From positions 1 through 7,937 of the forward strand of contig SKPR01000003.1 of assembly GCA_007119455.1 (NCBI GenBank): a DNA stretch of 7,937 nt. Direction: 5' to 3'. The notes beneath the pieces are model-generated. The model saw only the letters and a list, made by a program, of their open reading frames with translations, was not told the DNA's origin and did not search any database. The position numbers were made by a program, and so were the translations under genes. This DNA is from Candidatus Brevefilum sp. (lineage in GTDB: Bacteria > Chloroflexota > Anaerolineae > Anaerolineales > Anaerolineaceae). The stretch's first letter is position 1; every line of letters starts with the position of its first letter. Positions 1 to 5,436 of this stretch are shown here, piece after piece.

Positions 1-53
1 ACAAAATAATTTTATCATCACAAAACCCAACCCATCAGGTCAGAGGATTGCTG

Positions 54-1043
54 CTAGGCCTGTGCCCGTCGTTTAAACCGGTCTATCACCGCCATCAATG
101 CCGCGGTATCATCCAATTTGGCCGCCAGCTTTGAAACAGCCAGCAAAGGGAGCTGTCGCGCCTCAGCCCCGCCATAACGCAGGACAGCATCGCGCAATGG
201 CGAAAGGAGTGCTTCGCCCAAGACATCACCCGGGTGGCCGAAGATCACCATTTCAGGATCCAGAGAGAAAATCAGCCACAACAAGGCCTTGCCCAGGTAA
301 TCGGCTGAAACTTCAATGATGCTTAGAGCTGCCGGATCACCTGCATTAACGTCGCGCACAAGTTCGTATGGTGGGGGTGGTGTGGGCCACTGCTCAGGAT
401 AACGCAGGCTGGCCAGCTCGGCCATACCGGGACCGCTGGCAAATCCTGTCAGAGAACCGGGTTCTCCTAAACCTGCGGGCCCCTCGTCTGAAAAGCGCAT
501 GCGGCCGATCTCACCGGCCGCGTCATTGGCACCATGGTAAGCTTCCCCCTTGATGATCATACCGGTGGAAACAACCGGTTCCAGATCCATCAAGATCAGG
601 TCATTTATCCCTGTCCCTGCGCCAAAATAAAATTCGGCCAGGGCGCTTGCAGTGCTGCGGTGTTCGATCAACACGGGCAGGTTGTACCGGACCATTAACC
701 GCCCTGCGAGGGGGGCATCGTCCCATTGGGGCAGATCTGGTGGGGAGAATACCATCCCACGGGTGAGGTCAACCGGCCCGCTTATGGCGACAGAAATCAC
801 CTCCGGGCTTCGTAACCGCTGTGCCCGGCAAACTTTGAGGAGCTTGTCGGCCAGCTGGCAAATCACATCGAACCCTTCCAGGAAACTCGCTGCAGACGGC
901 GTTTCCATCTGTATGCGCTCGTAAATCAGGCCGTTCATATCACCGTACACTGCGATGGTCTTGCTGCCGTTAATGTTCAACCCCAATATCCTGGCAGTGA
1001 TATCGAGCCCATTAATGGTGTTGTCAAATGAGCGAGTGACCAT
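54..1043 (-). CDS. ROK-family protein, probably catalytically inactive
   Basis: This is a 329-aa protein of the ROK family (sugar kinases and sugar-responsive repressors). The ASKHA-type phosphate loop is at residues 21-28 (GLNINGSK, where GxDxGGTK is usual). The family signature is recognisable at 170-180 (HGANDAAGEIG), and the C-terminal helix/strand motif at 262-269 (DPEMVIFG) fits the fold. Several key residues are missing. The usual ENDAN catalytic segment reads EHRST (127-131), with Arg129 in place of the catalytic Asp. The His of GEIGH is Arg181. The CxCGxxGC zinc cysteines are Ala190, Leu192 and Ser197. There is no N-terminal helix-turn-helix: a stop codon lies directly before the ATG, so the start is fixed, and an AAAGGG-type ribosome site lies about 8 nt upstream. 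It is therefore probably a ligand sensor or pseudokinase rather than a glucokinase; this is inference. It is divergent from the TetR gene, with a mobile element inserted 39 bp upstream of its start. Confidence 0.85.
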   Translation of the reverse strand: MVTRSFDNTINGLDITARILGLNINGSKTIAVYGDMNGLIYERIQMETPSAASFLEGFDVICQLADKLLKVCRAQRLRSPEVISVAISGPVDLTRGMVFSPPDLPQWDDAPLAGRLMVRYNLPVLIEHRSTASALAEFYFGAGTGINDLILMDLEPVVSTGMIIKGEAYHGANDAAGEIGRMRFSDEGPAGLGEPGSLTGFASGPGMAELASLRYPEQWPTPPPPYELVRDVNAGDPAALSIIEVSADYLGKALLWLIFSLDPEMVIFGHPGDVLGEALLSPLRDAVLRYGGAEARQLPLLAVSKLAAKLDDTAALMAVIDRFKRRAQA

Positions 1044-1082
1044 TTAGCGTGCCCTTTCTACCCTGGGTTATAAAGCGGAATT

Positions 1083-1185
1083 GTAACTGCTCAGGTCATA
1101 CTGCTGCTGACGACCAGGGGATGTGGTGTGGCGGCGAAGTCGCCACACCACATCCCCCACTTTCCCTTTCATGCTGAGTCGTTAC
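1083..1185. mobile_element. IS66-type MITE, 103 bp, intact with target duplication
   Basis: This is a short non-coding element that begins GTAACTGCTCAG and ends CTGAGTCGTTAC. The two ends form 12-bp terminal inverted repeats with two mismatches. It is flanked by an exact 8-bp direct repeat, GCGGAATT, at 1075-1082 and 1186-1193. Ends starting GTAA and 8-bp target duplications are characteristic of the IS66 family, so I infer a non-autonomous element moved by an IS66-like transposase encoded elsewhere. The interior is mostly a 17-bp perfect hairpin. The terminal and subterminal sequence recurs at 5131-5157. The element sits between the ROK gene and its former upstream region, so it may have altered ROK transcription. 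Confidence 0.8.
1117..1157. repeat. 17-bp perfect inverted repeat inside the MITE
   Basis: The left arm is at 1117-1133 (GGGGATGTGGTGTGGCG) and its exact complement at 1141-1157, with the 7-nt loop GCGAAGT between. No T-run follows on either strand, so this does not look like an intrinsic terminator. It forms the core of the mobile element, and a transcript crossing it from either side would fold into a very stable stem. Confidence 0.85.
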
Positions 1186-1267
1186 GCGGAATTAATTATA
1201 CGACAATCTAATACCGTCCGTGGTTTTTACTTCTGCCGGGCAATGGGGTAAAATTCTATTATCATCC

Positions 1268-1291
1268 GGTTCACGCCTTTGTAAGTGAACC
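1268..1291. promoter_or_regulatory. Palindrome upstream of the TetR promoter, possible operator
   Basis: GGTTCAC (1268-1274) and GTGAACC (1285-1291) form a perfect 7-bp inverted repeat around a 10-bp spacer, ending 30 bp before the -35 box. A two-fold site of this size could bind a dimeric regulator, perhaps the adjacent TetR protein. There is no T-run typical of a terminator. The regulatory role is inferred. Confidence 0.35.
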
Positions 1292-1321
1292 TTAAAAATT
1301 CCATTATTGATAAAAAATCTA

Positions 1322-1349
1322 TTGACAGCGGCACAGGGTGTATTATAAT
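1322..1349 (+). promoter_or_regulatory. Consensus sigma70 promoter for the TetR/radical-SAM operon
   Basis: TTGACA (1322-1327) and TATAAT (1344-1349) are both exact consensus hexamers, separated by 16 bp. Transcription would start near 1356 and give a leader of about 77 nt before the TetR start codon. So strong a core promoter fits a gene pair normally held off by a repressor. Confidence 0.75.
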
Positions 1350-1360
1350 AGGCAGTGTTA

Positions 1361-1390
1361 TATTATTAAACAATTGTCTATTATTAAACA
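1361..1390. promoter_or_regulatory. AT-rich near-palindrome and direct repeat, candidate TetR operator
   Basis: A 26-bp near-palindrome (1361-1386) is centred on the perfect 8-mer ACAATTGT (1370-1377), with 10 of 13 base pairs matching. Overlapping it, TATTATTAAACA occurs twice as a direct repeat (1361-1372 and 1379-1390), 18 bp apart. It lies just after the predicted transcription start, where a bound repressor would block initiation or early elongation. AT-rich sequence forms such symmetry easily, so this is only a candidate. Confidence 0.4.
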
Positions 1391-1432
1391 TCTCATTTCT
1401 CTCTGTCTTATTTTACGAAAGGGACCATATCA

Positions 1433-2161
1433 ATGGCCAGACGAATGGACCGGCGTGTCCAGCGCACACGTAAATTATTGCGCGAATCACTGATGGCGCT
1501 CATCCTTGAGGAAGGTTACGAGTCAATTTCCATTCAGGATATTACCGACAAAGCCAACCTGGGCCGGGCTACCTTCTACCTGCACTTCAAAGACAAGGAC
1601 GAGTTGCTCCTGGAGTTGATGGATCACGTCATGGCTGGTTTTCTTGACCAGGTGCCGCAACTCTCTGAAGCACAGTGGTGTTTAGAAGATTTAAAGGCAT
1701 TGATTAAGCTCTTTGATTTTGCCGCAGAACACTATGATCTTTACCGCATCCTGGTCATTGGCAGCGGTGGCATCACCGCCTCTCGCCAGCTTCATCGGAC
1801 CATTGCTGAGAATGTCGAGATGAGCCTGCAAAGGAAAATCGAAGAATCAGATTTAACACCTGAAGTCCCGGTTGAATTCATCGCAAACCATTTCGCGGGT
1901 TCTTTGCTCTCGTCCATCTATTGGTGGCTTGACAATGATCTACCCTATTCTGTTGAAGAAATGGCATTGATGTTCCAGAAAATCAACATGTTAGACCGGT
2001 CAACCCTGCTCGGGTTGGAAAAAGCTGAACAAACAACCGAAAATGAGAAGGACAAAAAGAAAAAACGGGGTAAAGAAAAAGACCCCCAACCCAACAAGGG
2101 CCAGGACGACGAGCAAAAAGAACAGGAACCCATCGAGGAATCGCTGGTTCGTGAAGAATAA
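1433..2161 (+). CDS. TetR/AcrR-family transcriptional regulator with charged C-terminal tail
   Basis: This is a 242-aa DNA-binding regulator. The N-terminal TetR helix-turn-helix spans about residues 12-55; its core at 32-52 (ISIQDITDKANLGRATFYLHF, quoted in part) includes the GRATFYLHF recognition-helix signature. Residues 60-195 form a helical ligand-binding and dimerisation domain whose inducer cannot be read from the sequence. The last 45 or so residues (about 197-242) are low complexity, first Lys-rich and then Glu/Asp/Gln-rich. They extend a protein that would otherwise have the typical TetR length of about 195-200 aa. The ATG at 1433 has an AAAGGG-type ribosome site about 10 nt upstream. 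The gene has a perfect-consensus promoter with nearby palindromes, which suggests autorepression. It is followed after 23 bp by the radical-SAM gene, its probable target and operon partner. Confidence 0.9.
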   Translation: MARRMDRRVQRTRKLLRESLMALILEEGYESISIQDITDKANLGRATFYLHFKDKDELLLELMDHVMAGFLDQVPQLSEAQWCLEDLKALIKLFDFAAEHYDLYRILVIGSGGITASRQLHRTIAENVEMSLQRKIEESDLTPEVPVEFIANHFAGSLLSSIYWWLDNDLPYSVEEMALMFQKINMLDRSTLLGLEKAEQTTENEKDKKKKRGKEKDPQPNKGQDDEQKEQEPIEESLVREE

Positions 2162-2184
2162 AAGAAAGATAGATAGGTGAAATG

Positions 2185-3663
2185 ATGAACATCCTGCTGG
2201 TATACCCACAATTTCCGGACACATTTTGGAGCTTTAAACACGCGCTCAAGTTTATCCGGAAAAAAGCCTCTTCACCACCGTTGGGGTTGCTGACGGTGGC
2301 AGCCATGCTGCCAGCCACCTGGGAAAAACGCCTGGTGGATATAAATGTCAAGGATTTACAGGATGATGACCTGGCCTGGGCGGATATGGTTCTGATCAGT
2401 GCCATGACGGTTCAACGCAAATCATCCCAGGAGGTCATTAAAAAGGCACGGGAAGCCGGAAAAACAATCGTGGCTGGCGGTCCTCTTTTTACAGCAGAAC
2501 CGGAGGCATTCCCGGATGTTGATCACCTCATCTTAAACGAAGCGGAGATCACCCTGCCCCTGTTTCTCGCTGACCTGGGACGCGGGAAACCGGAAAGAAC
2601 CTATACGACCGACGACTATGCCGATATCACCACAACACCTCCGCCCATGTGGGAGCTGATTGAACTCCGTCATTATGATTCCCTCAGCCTGCAGTTCACC
2701 CGGGGATGCCCTTTTAATTGTGATTTTTGCAATGTGACCGCTTTATTGGGGCACCGCATGCGCCTGAAGACAACCCAACAATTGATTAATGAACTGGATA
2801 AGATCTACGCACTCGGTTGGCGCCGGGGGATCTTCATCGTCGATGATAACTTCATCGGCAACAAACGTATTCTTAAAAGAGAAGTCCTGCCTGCCATGAT
2901 CGAGTGGCGCAAAGGTAAAAAAGGCTGTCACTTCACCACAGAAGCTTCAATTAACCTTTCAGATGATGACGAATTGATCCGATTGATGGTCCAGGCCGGG
3001 TTTACCCAGGTATTCGTGGGCATTGAAACCCCGGACGAATTAGCCCTGGCAGAATGTTCCAAGAGCCAGAATCGCAATCGCGACCTCGTCAGTTCTGTTA
3101 AAAAACTCCAACAGAGAGGTTTGCAGGTTATGGGCGGGTTTATTGTGGGCTTCGACAGTGATGACGAGACGATTTTCGAAAGGATGATCGAGTTCATCCA
3201 GCAAAGCGGGATCGTCACCGCCATGGTGGGGCTGCTCCAGGCACCGATTGGCACAGAACTTTACCAGCGCATGCTTCAGGATGGCCGTATCCGGTCAGCT
3301 TATTCTGGCGACAATGTGGATGGTGAGTCCAATATCATCCCAAAGATGGATCCAAACCTGCTTAAAAATGGCTACCGTACCATCCTCGATTCGATTTATT
3401 CAGCCAAAGGGTTTTACGAAAGGGTGCGGACATTTCTCAAAGACTATAATCCCATTCATAAACCGGTTTCGATGCACTGGGAAGAGATCGCGGCCCTTTT
3501 TATGTCCATCTTTGAGATTGGCATCAAGAGTGAAGAGCGCTGGCATTATTGGCGGCTGTTTTTCTGGACTCTGTTCCGTTTTCCTAAAAAATTCCCGCTG
3601 GCGATCACCTTCACGATTTATGGTTATCACTTCCGCAAGGTGAATGAACTGCACGTGGTGTAA
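2185..3663 (+). CDS. B12-binding radical SAM protein, HpnP/DUF4070-like
   Basis: This is a 492-aa cytoplasmic enzyme. Residues 1-130 form a cobalamin-binding Rossmann-like domain (start MNILLVYP; AGGPLF near 97-102). No DxHxxG histidine is visible; the segment reads VDINV. The radical SAM core follows, with the 4Fe-4S motif CPFNCDFC giving Cys175, Cys179 and Cys182, then IVDDNF near 218-223 and VFVGIETPDE near 276-285. From about residue 335 the sequence resembles DUF4070, ending in an aromatic, basic stretch that may lie against a membrane. The N-terminal FPDTFWSFKHALKFI and PPLGLLTVAAMLP patterns are typical of the group that includes the hopanoid methylase HpnP. I infer radical methylation or a related change of an unreactive carbon, possibly in a lipid; the substrate is unknown. 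ATGs lie at 2182 and 2185; the second is better spaced from AGGTG (5 nt rather than 2). It probably shares the TetR transcript. Confidence 0.88.
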   Translation: MNILLVYPQFPDTFWSFKHALKFIRKKASSPPLGLLTVAAMLPATWEKRLVDINVKDLQDDDLAWADMVLISAMTVQRKSSQEVIKKAREAGKTIVAGGPLFTAEPEAFPDVDHLILNEAEITLPLFLADLGRGKPERTYTTDDYADITTTPPPMWELIELRHYDSLSLQFTRGCPFNCDFCNVTALLGHRMRLKTTQQLINELDKIYALGWRRGIFIVDDNFIGNKRILKREVLPAMIEWRKGKKGCHFTTEASINLSDDDELIRLMVQAGFTQVFVGIETPDELALAECSKSQNRNRDLVSSVKKLQQRGLQVMGGFIVGFDSDDETIFERMIEFIQQSGIVTAMVGLLQAPIGTELYQRMLQDGRIRSAYSGDNVDGESNIIPKMDPNLLKNGYRTILDSIYSAKGFYERVRTFLKDYNPIHKPVSMHWEEIAALFMSIFEIGIKSEERWHYWRLFFWTLFRFPKKFPLAITFTIYGYHFRKVNELHVV

Positions 3664-3691
3664 TACCGCGCAACCCCATTGGCAAGTGATT

Positions 3692-3727
3692 GACCCGACC
3701 ATTTTTGATGGCCGGGTCTTATTTTTT
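3692..3727 (+). terminator. Rho-independent terminator after the radical-SAM gene
   Basis: GACCCGACCAT (3692-3702) pairs with ATGGCCGGGTC (3708-3718) around the loop TTTTG, with one A/C mismatch in 11 bp. TTATTTTTT follows at 3719-3727. It ends the TetR/radical-SAM operon just before the stop codon of the convergent GH30 gene. No T-run follows on the minus strand, so it works mainly in the plus direction. Confidence 0.85.
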
Positions 3728-3729
3728 AC

Positions 3730-5088
3730 CTATGCTCCTTCACGCTCAATCAGCGTCAGGATGCTGTGCGCCGGGCAGGGCACGGCCATTGATTGACCAC
3801 CCATTGAGAGGTTGAAATCACGGGGTGCATCGGTCGGGTTGAGCACGATGATGGCCAATTTGCCATCTGCATTTTGGAATGCGCATGCCAGGAGCTTCCG
3901 ATCCCGAACATGGCAACCAACGCGCACTGCCCCCGGGCGGACAAAGCGGGCGATGTGACCAAAATAATAATAGGAACTCTGATAGAGCAATTCATCATTC
4001 CGGGTATCTGCAATGATCTGAGCCGAGCAATAGTTACCCACATGGTTAGGCCCGCCCCGCTCATCCAGCAACATGTTCCAATCAATCCAACCCACCGTCC
4101 ACCGGTTGAGATCGTGGATCATATTGAATGCGTATTTCTCACCCAGGTTCCACTCACCCAGGTGCGGTCCGCCAACCTGGCAGCCCTCAGTGAATAAGAG
4201 GTTGGTTTGAGGGTGTTTTCGGTGAACGCGAGTCAGGTTGCGAAAGCGGTTGGGCACCTCATACCAATGGAAGCCCACACCCCAGACAAATTTAGCCGCT
4301 TCTGGATCCTGTAAAATACGGTTTGCCCGCCGAAAAACCAGGTCCCGGTTATGGTCCCAAACGATGATTTTGATGTGGCTCAATCCAGCATCTTCCAGGG
4401 ACGGACCGAGAAAATCCCGCACAAAATCCCGCTCTTCGACAGCCGAATAAACACAGGAATCCCAGACCTGGGTGGCCATCGGCTCATTTTGCACGCTGAC
4501 GCCCCAGATCGAAACCCCTTCCTTTTCATACTCGCGAATATACCGGCCGTAGTAATCGGCCCAGGCCTGACGATATTCGGGCAATAATTTGCCGCCGTGG
4601 TTCATCTGTCCATTGGTCTTCATCCAGGGGGGCGGACTCCAGGGTGAAGCCAGTATGTTAACGGGCTGATCTGACCGTTCAAGGGCAGCCCTGATCATGG
4701 GCAGCAGGTATTGCCGGTCGCGTTCGATGGAGAAATGGTCCAGCGCCGTATCGCCAGGGACCTCGGCATAAGCATAATTTCCCAATGAAAAATCACAGGA
4801 GTTGATGTGTGTCCGGCACAGGGTATACCCATGCCCGGAAGGGAAATCGAAATAAGCATCGATCACTTCCGCCTGTTTTTGTGGAGAGAGTTGCTGCAAG
4901 ACGTAACCACCCGCTTCTGTAAAAGCACCCCCGAATCCTAAAATCTTCTGAAATTGTTTTTCCGGTTTAACCGCGATTTCCCGGCTGATACCCGTCATTT
5001 TTTCACCCAGTTCCAGCTGGGTTTTGTAAGTCAGCCGATCCCCGGTATCTCTGGCGGTAACGATCATATCAAATTGCTTTTTGTCCAT
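3730..5088 (-). CDS. Glycoside hydrolase family 30 (glucosylceramidase-like) enzyme
   Basis: This is a 452-aa retaining glycosidase of clan GH-A. It has a (beta/alpha)8 barrel with the GH30 side beta-sandwich built from the N-terminal strand and the last 80 or so residues. GFGGAFTEAGG (51-61) is the GH30 barrel entry motif. Glu202 in SVQNEP is the predicted acid/base and Glu301 in LLFTEGC the nucleophile. SPWSPPPWMKTNG (148-160) and WNMLLDERGGPNH (337-349) are further family landmarks. Members cleave beta-glucosides, beta-xylosides or beta-1,6-glucans; I cannot assign the substrate. No signal peptide or membrane helix is present, so it is probably cytoplasmic and acts on imported oligosaccharides. 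The start at 5088 is chosen because AAGGAG lies 6 nt upstream. The reading frame stays open further upstream to 5181, but that part has no family similarity and runs through a repeat. It is convergent with the radical-SAM gene. Confidence 0.93.
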   Translation of the reverse strand: MDKKQFDMIVTARDTGDRLTYKTQLELGEKMTGISREIAVKPEKQFQKILGFGGAFTEAGGYVLQQLSPQKQAEVIDAYFDFPSGHGYTLCRTHINSCDFSLGNYAYAEVPGDTALDHFSIERDRQYLLPMIRAALERSDQPVNILASPWSPPPWMKTNGQMNHGGKLLPEYRQAWADYYGRYIREYEKEGVSIWGVSVQNEPMATQVWDSCVYSAVEERDFVRDFLGPSLEDAGLSHIKIIVWDHNRDLVFRRANRILQDPEAAKFVWGVGFHWYEVPNRFRNLTRVHRKHPQTNLLFTEGCQVGGPHLGEWNLGEKYAFNMIHDLNRWTVGWIDWNMLLDERGGPNHVGNYCSAQIIADTRNDELLYQSSYYYFGHIARFVRPGAVRVGCHVRDRKLLACAFQNADGKLAIIVLNPTDAPRDFNLSMGGQSMAVPCPAHSILTLIEREGA

Positions 5089-5094
5089 AAAGTT

Positions 5095-5100
5095 CTCCTT
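5095..5100 (-). promoter_or_regulatory. Shine-Dalgarno site that fixes the GH30 start
   Basis: The minus strand reads AAGGAG, then AACTTT, then ATG (start at 5088): a perfect anti-16S match with 6-nt spacing. The longer open frame, starting at 5181, has no comparable site, which supports the shorter protein. Confidence 0.8.
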
Positions 5101-5130
5101 CCTGTTTTCTTTTGATTCTATCTTAAAACA

Positions 5131-5157
5131 TAACTGCTCAGGTAGCTCTGCTGCTGA
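5131..5157. repeat. Solitary copy of the MITE terminal sequence
   Basis: TAACTGCTCAGGT (5131-5143), four unmatched bases and CTGCTGCTGA (5148-5157) repeat 1084-1110 with identical spacing: 23 identical bases of 27. The first base of the terminus is A (5130) instead of G. I found no opposite end, no internal long hairpin and no convincing 8-bp duplication, so this is probably a decayed or truncated remnant of the same element family, or a single shared end. Its outer end faces the GH30 gene from 41 bp upstream. Confidence 0.6.
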
Positions 5158-5302
5158 AGGCTGGCAGCATCGTCCTCCCATGTGTCAAAGGGCCAGGACT
5201 CACACATCCCAGCCCAATACTGATATAATTAATGGTAGCACGTGGCTCACCATGCGTCATAAAACCGCGTCTATAATAAGAATGGCACGTAAAGGCTGAT
5301 AT
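5158..5302. other. Unassigned intergenic stretch
   Basis: I see no credible gene here. TATAAT-like hexamers occur at 5224-5229 (preceded by TGA, so extended -10-like) and 5272-5277, but neither has a matching -35 box. Similar short words, GGTAGCACGTGG (5234-5245) and GGCACGTAAAGG (5284-5295), occur twice without clear meaning. It may be remnant sequence of the decayed mobile element. Confidence 0.3.
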
Positions 5303-5335
5303 CAGGCATAAACCAGGCATTAACCAGGCATAAAC
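5303..5335. repeat. Three 11-bp tandem repeats upstream of the EF-G-like gene
   Basis: CAGGCATAAAC, CAGGCATTAAC and CAGGCATAAAC lie end to end at 5303-5313, 5314-5324 and 5325-5335, with one base differing in the middle copy. The 11-bp period is close to one DNA turn, so the three units face the same side of the helix. The array ends 10 bp before the -35 box, roughly -78 to -46 from the predicted start, a typical place for an activator. The regulatory role is inferred. Confidence 0.75.
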
Positions 5336-5345
5336 TGCCCCAGCT

Positions 5346-5374
5346 TTGACTTTTATTTTAGATTGTCATAAAAT
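5346..5374 (+). promoter_or_regulatory. Sigma70 promoter for the EF-G-like gene
   Basis: TTGACT (5346-5351) and TAAAAT (5369-5374) are separated by an optimal 17 bp, and each differs from consensus by one base. Transcription would start near 5381, giving a leader of about 56 nt. The leader holds the ribosome site GGAAGG (5423-5428), 8 nt before the ATG, and a second purine-rich AAGGAG at 5414-5419. Confidence 0.7.
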
Positions 5375-5436
5375 TGGGTTTTGCATGTCATCATTATCTT
5401 TTTTAACTTTTTCAAGGAGCAAGGAAGGTCTATTAA

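Larger units (their letters stand above)
1075..1193. repeat. 8-bp target-site duplication flanking the MITE
   Basis: GCGGAATT occurs at 1075-1082 and again at 1186-1193, directly touching the two GTAAC ends of the element. Removing the element and one copy restores a continuous site, TAAAGCGGAATTAATTATA. The exact match of both copies suggests a fairly recent insertion. Confidence 0.8.

Noticed and set aside
1069..1096. A fused promoter for the ROK gene formed by the mobile-element end (ACCTGA as -35 with a TTTATA-like -10)
   Set aside because: Both hexamers match consensus poorly; with two copies to compare, the -10-like sequences differ and neither is convincing.
1117..1157. The 17-bp hairpin as a transcription terminator
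   Set aside because: No T-run follows on either strand, and it lies upstream of both flanking genes inside a bounded mobile element.
1194..1320. Possible cobalamin riboswitch upstream of the B12-dependent enzyme's operon
   Set aside because: No B12-box-like conserved core is visible, and the predicted leader (about 77 nt from 1356) is too short for a cobalamin aptamer.
2060..2066. AAAAAAC heptamer as a possible programmed -1 frameshift site in the TetR tail
   Set aside because: The heptamer is not in the frame required for tandem slippage (the codons read AAA AAA CGG), and no useful product lies in the other frame.
1945..2405. Overlapping minus-strand open frames under the TetR tail and radical-SAM start
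   Set aside because: They are antisense shadows of the A-rich charged tail (long Phe/Ser/Leu runs), with no recognisable domain, and overlap two well-supported genes.
5089..5181. Upstream extension of the GH30 reading frame adding 31 residues
   Set aside because: The extension has no GH30 similarity, runs through the repeated mobile-element end, and lacks a ribosome site, whereas the ATG at 5088 has AAGGAG at 6-nt spacing.
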